Position numbers and translations under genes: made by a program. A stretch of 32,563 bases of DNA from positions 1-32,563 of the forward strand of contig NZ_CAJRAY010000009.1 in the NCBI RefSeq assembly GCF_907165215.1, in the 5' to 3' direction. This DNA is from Thermobacillus xylanilyticus (lineage in GTDB: Bacteria > Bacillota > Bacilli > Paenibacillales > Paenibacillaceae). The stretch's first letter is position 1. Every line of letters starts with the position of its first letter. Of this stretch, positions 8,099 through 16,063 are shown piece by piece. A model generated the notes under the pieces. The model had not been told where the DNA came from. It did not search any database and worked only from the letters and a program-made list of their open reading frames with translations.

Positions 8099-9721
8099 AT
8101 GAGAAAAGCGAAGAAATGGGCCGTCGTCCTGACGGCGGTGCTGCTGGCGCTCAGCGTGCTGTCGGCCTGCGGCGGCGGCAAGAACAACGGGAATTCCGGC
8201 GGCTCGGGCGATGCCGGCGGCGCTTCAAACTCCACCGGCAGCCGGAACGGCGCAGACACCGGGTCGAGCGAAGACAGCAAGGCGTCCGAACCGGAACCGC
8301 CGCTTGAAATCAGCATCATGCTGCCGATCTTCAAGACGAACTATCCGAGCGACGACAGCCCGGTCGTGCAGGAGATCAACAAGCGCGCGAACGTGAAGCT
8401 GCATCTCGAATGGGTGCCGAACTCGTCCTACACCGACAAGTTCAACATCACGCTCGCCAGCGGCAAACTGCCGACGATCATTTACGTCCCGGACGTGAAG
8501 AACCCGAACTTCGTCAACGCGGTGAAGGCGGGCGCGTTCTGGGAAGTCGGCGAGAAGATGAAGAACTACCCGTACCTGTCCCAGGCGAATCCGGTCATCA
8601 TGAAAAACTCCTCGATCGAAGGCAAAAACTACGGCGTCTACCGCGGCCGCGCGCTCGGTCGGAACGGCATCAACTACCGGAAGGACTGGCTCGAGAACGT
8701 CGGGCTCGAGCCGCCGAAGACGATCGACGACTTCTACAACATGCTGAAGGCGTTCAAGGAGCAGGACCCGGACCGGAACGGCAAGGATGACACCTACGGC
8801 ATGGTGCTCGTCAAGTGGACCGGCCAGTGGGCGAGCGGTTTCGACATCATCAAGCTGTGGTTCGGCGCGCCGAACAAATGGGGCGTCGTGGACGGCAAAC
8901 TCGTGCCGGAGCATCAGACGCCGGAATATCTCGAAGCGCTCCGCTTCATGAAGAAGCTGTATGACGAGGGGCTGATCAACCAGGACTTCGCCGTCTACGA
9001 CTCCGCGAAGTGGAACGACCCGGTCGTGAACGGCCAGGCCGGCGTCATCGTCGACGTCACCGACAACGCGGCGCGCCTCGACGACGCGATCCACCGGGCG
9101 CTGGCGGCGGAAGGCAAGGATCAGCCGGACGTTCATTTCGTCGACAACATGATCGGCGTCGTCGGCGACCACGGCCTGCGGGCCCTGCCGACCTCCGGCT
9201 TCGCGGGCATTCTCGCGATTCCGAAGTCGTCGGTCAAGACGGAAGAAGAGCTGGACCGCGTCCTTGCGTTCCTCGACAAGATGAACGAACCGGAGCTGCA
9301 GACGCTGGCGGGTTACGGCATCGAAGGCGTCCATTATACGCTCGAGGACGGGTACATCGTCCGGATCGACGATCCGGTGAAGCTGGAGTCGGAAGTGGAA
9401 GGGCTCAACCAGATGCTGCCGTTCATCCCGGAAGATCAGGGGCTCAAGGTGAAGCAGACGCCGCTGCGGCAGAAGACGGCGGAGCTGCAGAAGGAAGCCG
9501 AGCAATACGTCGTGCCCAACCCCGCGGAGCCGTTCATCTCCACGGTCTATTCGCAGAAAGGACAGCAGCTTGACAATATCATCAACGACGCCCGCATCAA
9601 ATATATCGTCGGCCAGCTTGACGAAGCGGGACTGCTCCAGGCGTTCGAGACGTGGAAGAAATCGGGCGGCGACGATCTGGTCAAGGAAATGAACGAGCTG
9701 TACGCCGCGGCGAATCCGTAA
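8099..9721 (+). CDS. lplA: LplA-type sugar-binding lipoprotein of ABC transporter
   Basis: The extracellular solute-binding protein for the LplB/YtcP permeases. The 540-residue precursor starts with a basic tail and hydrophobic run, then the lipobox LSAC with the lipidated Cys at residue 24. After it comes a flexible Gly/Ser/Asn-rich linker (about residues 25-62). The mature domain has the LplA-family stretches EINKRANVKLHLEWVPNSSY, TFG-free DGKDDTYGMVLVKW and NYRKDWLENVGLEPPKTIDD, and length is normal for this large (about 500-550 residue) subgroup. The ATG is preceded by AGGGAGG nine bases upstream. A strong terminator hairpin begins at its stop codon, so this is the end of the lyase-transporter transcription unit. 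The ligand is inferred to be a rhamnogalacturonan oligosaccharide from context only. Confidence 0.92.
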   Translation: MRKAKKWAVVLTAVLLALSVLSACGGGKNNGNSGGSGDAGGASNSTGSRNGADTGSSEDSKASEPEPPLEISIMLPIFKTNYPSDDSPVVQEINKRANVKLHLEWVPNSSYTDKFNITLASGKLPTIIYVPDVKNPNFVNAVKAGAFWEVGEKMKNYPYLSQANPVIMKNSSIEGKNYGVYRGRALGRNGINYRKDWLENVGLEPPKTIDDFYNMLKAFKEQDPDRNGKDDTYGMVLVKWTGQWASGFDIIKLWFGAPNKWGVVDGKLVPEHQTPEYLEALRFMKKLYDEGLINQDFAVYDSAKWNDPVVNGQAGVIVDVTDNAARLDDAIHRALAAEGKDQPDVHFVDNMIGVVGDHGLRALPTSGFAGILAIPKSSVKTEEELDRVLAFLDKMNEPELQTLAGYGIEGVHYTLEDGYIVRIDDPVKLESEVEGLNQMLPFIPEDQGLKVKQTPLRQKTAELQKEAEQYVVPNPAEPFISTVYSQKGQQLDNIINDARIKYIVGQLDEAGLLQAFETWKKSGGDDLVKEMNELYAAANP

Positions 9722-9774
9722 GCCGCGCGGCGGACGGCAAATCCGGGCCGCGTCCTTCATGGGCGCGGCTTTTG
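9721..9774 (+). terminator. Rho-independent terminator after lplA
   Basis: The perfect 8-bp stem AGCCGCGC (9721-9728) / GCGCGGCT (9763-9770) is followed by TTTT. An inner 5-bp stem GGACG (9732-9736) / CGTCC (9751-9755) shortens the loop. It closes the lyase-transporter unit, so the YesS gene downstream needs its own promoter. Confidence 0.7.
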
Positions 9775-9802
9775 CGGATTGGCCGGGCACTCCCCGAAAA
9801 AC

Positions 9803-9845
9803 CGGAAAATCAACCGATTCTGACGGAAAAGTGAACACTTTTCCG
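9803..9845 (+). promoter_or_regulatory. Regulator box pair and palindrome upstream of yesS
   Basis: CGGAAAAGTGAAC (9824-9836) matches the 13-bp box found three times before yesO. A degenerate copy, CGGAAAATCAACC, begins 21 bp earlier at 9803. The same stretch also forms a perfect inverted repeat, CGGAAAAGTG (9824-9833) AA CACTTTTCCG (9836-9845). The two-turn spacing of direct copies fits AraC-type binding, whereas the palindrome could instead be an operator for a dimeric repressor or an RNA hairpin. It lies between the lplA terminator and the regulator gene. Confidence 0.5.
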
Positions 9846-9921
9846 CGCCGGGATGGGGTACGATCAAATAAAAAGACGCGCGGGGAGAGCGACCGACGGA
9901 GGGGAAGCGGGGGATGGACGC

Positions 9922-12243
9922 GTGGTGAAGCGGATCTTCAGCCTGCCGGCACGGATGGCGTCCGGCAGAGGCCATTTCTATCGGCGCAGCCTGATCTTGC
10001 TGTTCGTCGTATCGGGCGTGCCGGGGCTGATCATCGGCTCGCTGGTGTACGGGCTGACGGCGGGCCGCGTGGAGCGCGAGCTGCTGGACAACCATGTGCG
10101 CCAGATCGAGCAGCGTTCCGTCAACCTCGACAACCAGCTCGGCAATCTCGAGCTGCTCTTGTCCCACTGGGCGTTCGATCCGAAGTTCGACTACCGGCTG
10201 CGGGAGACGGATTTCATCCGGGAGTTCGACGTGACGCAGGAACTGACGCGGACGCTCGTCGCGATGCAGGGGTCGAACGCCATCGTGAAGCGGGCGGAGC
10301 TGTATGTGGGCGGGCAGAGCCCGGTTCTGCTTCATCCGGAGTACATGGCGGTCGACGAGGCGACGGCGGCACGCTACGAAGCGCTGATCCGTTACCGCAG
10401 GTTCACCTACTGGACGCACTGGGCGTTCGATCCCTCGCGTCCGGACGAACGGGAACCGGCGCTTGTCCACCATATCCCCGCCGGCAGCCAGGAGCCGTTC
10501 GGCGTGCTTGTCTTCCGTCTCGATCCGGACCGGTTCGCGGATCTGCTGGGCACGCTCGCGCCTTACGACGAAGGCGAGACGTTCACGTGGGATCCGTCCG
10601 GCAGCTTCTGGCTGTCGGCGGGCGGAAGCGCGGAGGATTCGCCGTTCGTCCGCGCGCTGCGGGAGCGGGTCGAAGCGTCGGATGAGCCGTCCGGCTCGTT
10701 CCTGACCGAATGGGAAGGGCAGATGTACGCCGTCTCCTACGGCACGCTGTCGCGCATCGCGAACGACTGGCGGTACGTGTCGGCGTCGCCGATCGGCAAC
10801 ATTACGGCGCCGGTCGTGTTCATCTCCAAAGTCATCATGCTGGTCAGCCTGGCCGCGCTGCTGCTCGCGGCGCTGCTGGCGTGGCTGGCGTCGCTCCGCA
10901 TCTACTCGCCGGTGAAGCGGCTCGTCGCGCTGCTCGGCGGCGGGCAGACGGGTCATTCTGGGGACGAATTTTCGCTGTTCGAGCAGGAATGGCGCGATCT
11001 GAACCGCGAGCGGCTGGAGCTGCACAACCGGATCGCGGAGCAGCTTCCGTTCGTGAAGCACGGCTTCCTCCATCAGCTCCTGCAGGGGCATCTGCACGCC
11101 TACTCGGAGGCGGATCTCCGCCGCCGTATGGAGCGGCTGCTGCGGGGGACCGAAGGATGCCGGTTCGTCGTCGTCTACGTCCGGCTGATCGGCATGCTCG
11201 GCGGCGAAGGGAAGTTCCGGGACGGGGACGAAGGGCTCGTCTCCTTCGCCGCGGCGAATCTGCTCGAGGAATTGGCCGCGCCGCGGTTTCCTCGCAGCGA
11301 GACGATCCACTTCCACGACATGTCGGCGGGCGTGCTGGTGTTCGTGCCGCCCGACTTGTCCTGCGCGGACGAGATCGAATCGTTCTGCGCCGAAGCGGCG
11401 GCGCGGATCAACCGCGTGCTGCATCTGCACGCGGTGATGGCGTTCGGCGAGCCGGTGCCGCGCATCCGGGACGTGCCGCTCGCCTTCGAGCGGGCGAAGC
11501 AGGCGGCCGGATTGCGTCTGCTGGACAACGCGAACCAGATCATTCGCATGGAGCGGGAGATGGCCGATCAGGAGGAGGCCGCCGAGCTGCGCTATTCGTT
11601 CACGCTCGAACGCGAGCTGCTCCAAGCGCTGCGCACCGGCGACGAGGACGGCGCCCGCGCCCATCTCGAAGCGTTTCTCGGCTCGCTGTGCGGCGGCGGT
11701 GCGAAGGAGATCGACGTACAGCAGGGCATGCTGCAGCTGCTCGGCCAGGTGCAGCACGCGATGATGGCGTCGGGCTTCCATCCGCACCGCCTGTACGGCG
11801 GAGCGAATCTCTACGCCGAACTGTCGCGCCTGCGGGAGCCGAAGCAGATGCTGCGCTGGTTCATGAACCGGGTGCTCGCGCCCTATTTCCGCGAGTGGGC
11901 GTCCCGCGCGGACGCTCGCGTGAAGCGGCTGGCCGGGCAGGCCGCCGAATATTTGCACCGCAACTACATGCGCGACATCTCGCTCGAGAGCTGCGCGGAC
12001 GCGCTCGGCACGAGCCCGTACGCCTTGAGCAAGGCGTTCAAGGCGGCGACCGGCACGAACTTTATCGATTATCTGACCGAGCTGAGGGTGGAGAAGGCGA
12101 AGCAGCTGCTCCGCGAATCGGAGCTGAAGATTCACGATGTCGCGGGCATGGTCGGCTATCAGCACAGCTATTTCAATCGGATTTTCAAGAAGCTGGAAGG
12201 CATCACGCCGACCCTGTACCGGCAGCGGAGCCGAAACGCTTGA
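9922..12243 (+). CDS. yesS: YesS-type membrane-anchored AraC family regulator
   Basis: A transcription factor with an outside sensor domain and an inside DNA-binding domain, as in B. subtilis YesS. With the GTG at 9922 (GCGGGGGA seven bases upstream) the product has 773 residues. Membrane helix 1 is at about 23-46 (LILLFVVSGVPGLIIGSLVY). An extracellular Cache-like region of about 250 residues follows, then helix 2 at about 300-322 (a Leu/Ala-rich run) and a cytoplasmic linker. The AraC helix-turn-helix pair is at about 678-770 (DISLESCADALGTSPYALSK and VAGMVGYQHSYFNRIFKKLE). A longer frame starts at 9853 but lacks a good Shine-Dalgarno. It sits 57 bp before the propeller gene and may drive the following esterase genes and the yes-type promoters. 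The inducer is presumed to be an oligosaccharide. Confidence 0.9.
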   Translation: MVKRIFSLPARMASGRGHFYRRSLILLFVVSGVPGLIIGSLVYGLTAGRVERELLDNHVRQIEQRSVNLDNQLGNLELLLSHWAFDPKFDYRLRETDFIREFDVTQELTRTLVAMQGSNAIVKRAELYVGGQSPVLLHPEYMAVDEATAARYEALIRYRRFTYWTHWAFDPSRPDEREPALVHHIPAGSQEPFGVLVFRLDPDRFADLLGTLAPYDEGETFTWDPSGSFWLSAGGSAEDSPFVRALRERVEASDEPSGSFLTEWEGQMYAVSYGTLSRIANDWRYVSASPIGNITAPVVFISKVIMLVSLAALLLAALLAWLASLRIYSPVKRLVALLGGGQTGHSGDEFSLFEQEWRDLNRERLELHNRIAEQLPFVKHGFLHQLLQGHLHAYSEADLRRRMERLLRGTEGCRFVVVYVRLIGMLGGEGKFRDGDEGLVSFAAANLLEELAAPRFPRSETIHFHDMSAGVLVFVPPDLSCADEIESFCAEAAARINRVLHLHAVMAFGEPVPRIRDVPLAFERAKQAAGLRLLDNANQIIRMEREMADQEEAAELRYSFTLERELLQALRTGDEDGARAHLEAFLGSLCGGGAKEIDVQQGMLQLLGQVQHAMMASGFHPHRLYGGANLYAELSRLREPKQMLRWFMNRVLAPYFREWASRADARVKRLAGQAAEYLHRNYMRDISLESCADALGTSPYALSKAFKAATGTNFIDYLTELRVEKAKQLLRESELKIHDVAGMVGYQHSYFNRIFKKLEGITPTLYRQRSRNA

Positions 12244-12300
12244 AGGCGTGAGTTCCAGGTGCGGGGGTGCGCGTGATGATTTCTGAAGGAGGCGCTCAGG

Positions 12301-13563
12301 ATGCGACATGTGGATGCGGAACCGGTGCGGGCGGCCGAGCTCGACATCCGCGCCGCCGGCCCGCGCTGCCGGATGCTGCTCGGCGATCTGGACGGGGACG
12401 GCCGGATGGAAATGGTGCTCGCGCAGCCGGACAACCGGCAGGATGTGCGATACATTCCCCATCAGGTGCAGGCGCTCACGGCGTTCGACCTGGACGGCAG
12501 GCTGCTGTGGCAGGTCGGACGGCCGGACCCCGGCGCGGGCGGTCCGGGCTCGGACTATCCGGCGCAGATCGTCGACTGCGACGGCGACGGACGGCTCGAA
12601 GTGCTGTGTGTCATGGACGGCCGGCTGCTCGTGCTCGACGGGCGGAGCGGCCGCGCGAAGGCGAGCCTGCCGCTGCCCGCGCCGCACGCGCACGACTGCA
12701 TCATCCCGGCGGACCTGTCCGGGCGCGGGTACTGCGGCGAGTGGCTGCTGAAGGACCGGTACCGGAACGTCTGGGCGGCGGACGGGAGCGGCCGCGTCCT
12801 GTGGCACCATGAAGGCAACCCGGGCCATTACCCGTGGGTCCGCGATCTCGACGGCGACGGCAAGGACGAGGTGATGGCCGGCTACACGCTGCTGGACCAC
12901 GACGGCCGGCCGCTGTGGACCTGCGAGGGGCTCACGGAACACGCCGACTGCATCTGGGTCGGCGACGTGAACGGCGACGGGGAGGCGGAGATTGCGATCG
13001 GCGGCAGCGCCGTCGTCCTCTGCGACCGGCACGGCCGCGAGCTGTGGCGTTACGAAGGCGTGGTCGAGCCGCAGCATCTCGCGATCGGCCGATTCCGCCC
13101 GGATCTGCCGGGCCTGCAGATCGCGGGCGTCGACCGGATCGTGCGGGAAGATGACGGACGCGGCCGCCCGGGGCGGGACGCGCTGTTCCTGCTCGATGCC
13201 GCCGGGCAGCTCCTGTGGAAGGAAGCACGCCGGACGCCGGGCTGGCTGACGATCATGGAGCCGCTCTCCGGCTGGACGGAGGACGCGCCGGACTATATGC
13301 TTGCGTTCCGGCGCGGCGGCGGGCTGCCGCCGGCGCTCTGCGACGGCCATGGGCGGACGGTCTGCGCCTTCCCGCTGGACGGCTATGCCGCCCATGCGGA
13401 CCTGGCCGGTACCGGCCTGACGCAGGTCATTCTCTATCACGACGAGGCGGCGGCCGTGTTCGCCAGCCGGGACGTGCGGCTTCAGGCCAGGCCGGGAGCC
13501 GGGCCGCTGCCGCAGCCGAAGCGGCTGTCCCACGCAACGCTCTATCCCGGCGGCGAAGTTTGA
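12301..13563 (+). CDS. FG-GAP/VCBS-type beta-propeller protein, possible RG-lyase relative
   Basis: A 420-residue soluble protein without signal peptide, built from repeated propeller blades with calcium-loop motifs: DLDGDGRMEMV (about residue 30), DCDGDGRLEVL (about 96), DLDGDGKDEVM (about 183) and DVNGDGEAEIA (about 223). Between them are strands such as LTAFDLDGRLLWQ and HYPWVRDLDGDG. The blade style recalls the propeller of PL11 lyases, but the N-terminal beta-sandwich and the PL11 signature stretches are missing. I would not assign it to PL11. Its activity is unknown: a lyase-like enzyme, a carbohydrate-binding accessory protein or an esterase partner are all open. The ATG has AAGGAGG (12287-12293) eight bases upstream. 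It is sandwiched between yesS and the acetylesterase gene (26-bp gap), so it is very likely part of the same operon. Confidence 0.8.
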   Translation: MRHVDAEPVRAAELDIRAAGPRCRMLLGDLDGDGRMEMVLAQPDNRQDVRYIPHQVQALTAFDLDGRLLWQVGRPDPGAGGPGSDYPAQIVDCDGDGRLEVLCVMDGRLLVLDGRSGRAKASLPLPAPHAHDCIIPADLSGRGYCGEWLLKDRYRNVWAADGSGRVLWHHEGNPGHYPWVRDLDGDGKDEVMAGYTLLDHDGRPLWTCEGLTEHADCIWVGDVNGDGEAEIAIGGSAVVLCDRHGRELWRYEGVVEPQHLAIGRFRPDLPGLQIAGVDRIVREDDGRGRPGRDALFLLDAAGQLLWKEARRTPGWLTIMEPLSGWTEDAPDYMLAFRRGGGLPPALCDGHGRTVCAFPLDGYAAHADLAGTGLTQVILYHDEAAAVFASRDVRLQARPGAGPLPQPKRLSHATLYPGGEV

Positions 13564-13589
13564 CAACACTTTCTGCGAGGAGAGTGAAC

Positions 13590-14282
13590 ATGTCCGATCT
13601 GAGCGCGTTCACCTTGTTTCTGGCGGGCGACTCGACCATGGCCGACCAGCCGGCGGATGTGTATCCGCTGACCGGATGGGGGCAGATGCTGCACCGGTTC
13701 GTTCCGGCCGATATCCGGGTCGCCAACCACGCGATGTCCGGCCGCAGTTCCCTCAGTTTCATCAACGAAGGGCGGCTGGACGCGATTATGCGGGAGGCCG
13801 AGCCGAACGACTGCCTGATCATCCAGTTCGGCCACAATGACGAGAAGATGGAAGATCCGAGCCGGTACACGGACCCGGAAGTGACGTACCCGGCGATGCT
13901 GCGCCGCTATCTCGAAGCCGCCCGTTCGCGCGGCATGCGGCCGGTCCTCGCGACGCCCGTCCAGCGGCGGACGTTCGCGGCGGGCGGCACGCTGTACGAA
14001 TCGCACGGGGCCTATCCGGATGCGGTGCGCAAGCTGGCCGCGGAGGAGGGCGTACCGCTGCTGGACCTGGCGGCGAAGACGAAGGAGCTGTACGAGCGGC
14101 TCGGACCGGAGAAGTCCAGGTCGCTGTTCGTGCATGCGAAGCCGGGCGAACTCCCGAATTACCCGGACGGTGCGGAGGACAACACCCATTTCAGCGAGCG
14201 CGGCGCGCTGCGCGTGGCGGAGATCGCCGCGGAGGGACTCGCGGAGCTGGGCATCCTTCCGTATGTGCGCCGGCCGGCTTGA
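13590..14282 (+). CDS. yesT: Rhamnogalacturonan acetylesterase, SGNH/GDSL hydrolase
   Basis: Predicted to remove O-acetyl groups from galacturonate residues of rhamnogalacturonan, as YesT/RhgT does. The 230-residue protein has all SGNH blocks: the nucleophile in FLAGDSTMAD (Ser15), Gly in the block II loop SGRSS (about 51), Asn83 in FGHNDEK, and the Asp197/His200 pair in DNTHFSERGA. The ATG at 13590 has GAGGAG about 7 bases upstream. No signal peptide is visible, so the enzyme should work on imported, acetylated oligosaccharides. Only 26 bp separate it from the propeller gene. A deacetylase gene follows 100 bp later, so this is a de-esterification module. Confidence 0.9.
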   Translation: MSDLSAFTLFLAGDSTMADQPADVYPLTGWGQMLHRFVPADIRVANHAMSGRSSLSFINEGRLDAIMREAEPNDCLIIQFGHNDEKMEDPSRYTDPEVTYPAMLRRYLEAARSRGMRPVLATPVQRRTFAAGGTLYESHGAYPDAVRKLAAEEGVPLLDLAAKTKELYERLGPEKSRSLFVHAKPGELPNYPDGAEDNTHFSERGALRVAEIAAEGLAELGILPYVRRPA

Positions 14283-14342
14283 TGCGCGGTGGTTATCCGA
14301 TTAAGCGGGAAGGATTTTGCTTGTGCGGGAACGAAATGAACG

Positions 14343-14356
14343 GGGAAGCGTTTGCT
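14343..14356 (+). promoter_or_regulatory. Weak cre-like site before the deacetylase gene
   Basis: GGGAAGCGTTTGCT matches the CcpA consensus TGWAARCGYTWNCW at the conserved centre (AARCGYTW) but differs at two outer positions. It lies 27 bp before the CE4 gene. It could mediate carbon-catabolite control; this is only a sequence resemblance. Confidence 0.25.
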
Positions 14357-14382
14357 GAGCGCACCATGCGGAGGGATGAACG

Positions 14383-15183
14383 ATGCCGAGAATCGTGCTC
14401 GCTTTTCCGGAAGGGCGGCACAAGGCGCTGACGATGAGCTATGACGACGGGCGGGAAGCGGATCGGCGGCTCGTCCGGATTTTCAACGACCACGGCGTGC
14501 GGGGGACCTTCCATCTGAACGGCGGGCTGCTCGGCGAAGGCGGGCGGATCGGCGCGGAGGAAGCCGCGTCCCTGTACGCGGGCCACGAGATCGCGGCCCA
14601 CACGCTGACGCATCCGACGATCGCGCGCTGCCCGAAGGAGACGATCGTCCACGAGATCATGGAGGACCGCAAGCGGCTGGAGGAGATTACGAACGAGTCG
14701 GTGCGCGGCCTCTCGTATCCGAACGGTTCGCACAACCGGCTGATCCGGGACATGCTGCCCCATCTCGGCATCGCCTATTCGCGCGTCGTGCCGTCGACCG
14801 GCGGGTTCGGCATGCCGGACGACTGGTACGAATGGATGCCGACGTGCCATCACAAGGACCGGCTGATGGAGCGGGCGGAGGCTTTTGTCGAGCTGCACAA
14901 GCGGCAGTATCTGTACCTGATGTACGTGTGGGGCCACAGCTACGAATTCGACACGGACGGCAACTGGGATCTGATCGAGTCGTTCTGCCGGTTCATCGGC
15001 GGCCGGCGGGACATCTGGTACGCGACGAACATCGAGATCTTCGACTATATGCAGGCGTTTGAGCGGCTGCAATTCTCGGCGGACTGCCGCGTCGTCCGCA
15101 ACCCGAGCGCGTCGTCCGTCTGGCTGTACGCCGACGACCGGCTGGTCGAGGTGCCCGGCGGCGCCAAGGTGGTGCTCGATTAA
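14383..15183 (+). CDS. Polysaccharide deacetylase (CE4, NodB-homology)
   Basis: A metal-dependent deacetylase of the CE4 group. The 266-residue protein has motif 1 as SYDDG (catalytic and metal Asp21/Asp22; Ser-Tyr replaces the usual Thr-Phe) and motif 2 as HTLTHP (metal ligands His73 and His77). Motif 3 is RGLSYPNG (about 108-115). There is also a late His in YVWGHSYEFDTDGNW. There is no signal peptide or membrane anchor, unlike peptidoglycan deacetylases, so it is probably cytosolic. Together with the acetylesterase just upstream it is most simply read as helping to strip acetyl groups from imported glycan fragments; the exact substrate is unknown. The ATG is preceded by CGGAGGGA (14369-14376). 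A hairpin follows the stop. Confidence 0.87.
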   Translation: MPRIVLAFPEGRHKALTMSYDDGREADRRLVRIFNDHGVRGTFHLNGGLLGEGGRIGAEEAASLYAGHEIAAHTLTHPTIARCPKETIVHEIMEDRKRLEEITNESVRGLSYPNGSHNRLIRDMLPHLGIAYSRVVPSTGGFGMPDDWYEWMPTCHHKDRLMERAEAFVELHKRQYLYLMYVWGHSYEFDTDGNWDLIESFCRFIGGRRDIWYATNIEIFDYMQAFERLQFSADCRVVRNPSASSVWLYADDRLVEVPGGAKVVLD

Positions 15184-15195
15184 GCGGTGTTGAGG

Positions 15196-15224
15196 CGCTG
15201 CAGCGCGGCATCCCCGCTGCAGCG
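15196..15224 (+). terminator. Hairpin between the deacetylase and RDD genes, no clear U-tract
   Basis: A perfect 10-bp stem is formed by two copies of the self-complementary CGCTGCAGCG (15196-15205 and 15215-15224), with a 9-base loop CGGCATCCC. No T-run follows (TCCCGGCAATTT), so it is a weak terminator, an mRNA-stabilising structure, or a 2-fold operator. Confidence 0.4.
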
Positions 15225-15252
15225 TCCCGGCAATTTGAAGGAGGATTTCGGC

Positions 15253-15297
15253 ATGCGGAGAACAGCGGCCCGTCCCCATGGCGGATGGCCGGCATGA
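15253..15297 (+). CDS. Possible 14-codon leader ORF coupled to the RDD gene
   Basis: The best ribosome-binding site in this gap (GAAGGAGGA, 15237-15245) serves an ATG at 15253 that encodes only MRRTAARPHGGWPA. Its TGA (15295-15297) overlaps the ATG (15294) of the RDD gene in the ATGA manner typical of translational coupling. It may be a coupling leader, or the remnant of the original N-terminus after a small frameshift. Confidence 0.35.
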   Translation: MRRTAARPHGGWPA

Positions 15298-15854
15298 GGC
15301 TGGCGGCGAAGCGGCTTGCGGCGTATTGGCTCGATTTCGTGATGCTCGCCGGCGTGCTGGGCGGGATGCAGGGGTTGCTGTACCTGGCAACAGGAGGGTT
15401 CCCGTTCGACCGGTTCAAGGCGGGATACGAGATCGAACTGTGGGTGCTGGCGACGATGTCGGTGCCGGTGTGGGTCTATTTTATCGGAATGGAATACAAG
15501 CGGGGACAGACCATCGGCAAAAGGCTGCTGCAACTGAAGGCGGCGGCTCGGGACGGATCGCGCCTTACGCTGCGTCAGGCGTTCCTGCGGACGATCGTCC
15601 GTCTTCTGCCCTGGGAGCTGGCGCATCTCATCGTCCTGGTGCCGGAACCGTGGTGGGACGCCGATCCCGCTTATCCGGGGCTCATTTACATTCCGAACGG
15701 ACTGATGCTGCTCTATATCGCCGTGCTGGCGACATCGGGAGGCCGGCGGACGCTCCATGACGCCGCGGCCGGCACACGCGTGCGGGACGCGGGCCGGCCG
15801 GATGCTTACCCATCCGAACATTACCGTTCATATTCAAAACGGCATCGTTTTTAA
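15294..15854 (+). CDS. RDD family membrane protein
   Basis: A small multi-helix membrane protein of the RDD family, whose roles are mostly unknown (some are linked to ion or toxin handling). Starting from ATG 15294 it has 186 residues; ATG 15285 in the same frame would add three. Family marks are the first helix with Arg and Asp (RLAAKRLAAYWLDFVMLAGV), helix 2 (about 50-70), the loop KRGQTIGKRLLQLKA (G-x-T-x-G-K-R pattern) and the C-terminal RRTLHDAAAGT. After that motif the frame runs on for about 30 polar residues, which is longer than usual. No good Shine-Dalgarno is directly before either start; translation may depend on the overlapping leader ORF. There is no obvious link to pectin use. 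Confidence 0.75.
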   Translation: MRLAAKRLAAYWLDFVMLAGVLGGMQGLLYLATGGFPFDRFKAGYEIELWVLATMSVPVWVYFIGMEYKRGQTIGKRLLQLKAAARDGSRLTLRQAFLRTIVRLLPWELAHLIVLVPEPWWDADPAYPGLIYIPNGLMLLYIAVLATSGGRRTLHDAAAGTRVRDAGRPDAYPSEHYRSYSKRHRF

Positions 15855-16010
15855 GCTTTCGAAAGCAAAGTTTGACATCAGCCATTTGCGGGAGCGTACA
15901 TCAGCTATCCACGGGGATGAATTTACATACTACTCGGATCGTAAACAGAAATACTTTTTATGGACAAAAGGGTTTGTATCATGGATCAATGATATAGCGA
16001 ACTCAAGATC

Positions 16011-16060
16011 GAGGGGCTGCATCAACGATCATCTCCGCAGATGACGGTTGATAGCCCCTC
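16011..16060. terminator. Strong bidirectional-type terminator between convergent genes
   Basis: The arms GAGGGGCT (16011-16018) + ATCAAC (16021-16026) pair with GTTGAT (16047-16052) + AGCCCCTC (16053-16060), with a two-base bulge. An inner stem CATCT/AGATG closes the loop. It lies between the plus-strand RDD gene and the stop of the minus-strand gene at 16064. The remaining gap from 15855 to 16010 holds nothing I can support, apart from a 12-bp palindrome GCTTTCGAAAGC just after the RDD stop. Confidence 0.75.
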
Positions 16061-16063
16061 TGT

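Noticed and set aside
9757..13569. Minus-strand open frame of 1270 codons, and similar long minus-strand frames at 3893-6190, 6085-8334, 8225-9838 and 20512-21657
   Set aside because: They are antisense shadows of high-GC genes: Arg/Val/Asp/His-rich composition without domains, no ribosome-binding sites, and the plus strand carries clear families throughout.
13565..13572. Word AACACTTT shared by the upstream regions of yesS, yesT and yesO
   Set aside because: An eight-base match without shared flanks or spacing; in yesO it belongs to the cre-like dyad and in yesS to the palindrome, so the recurrence is probably chance.
15757..16044. 95-codon plus-strand frame overlapping the RDD gene end and the terminator
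   Set aside because: No ribosome-binding site, overlaps the RDD coding end in another frame, and runs into the terminator stem.
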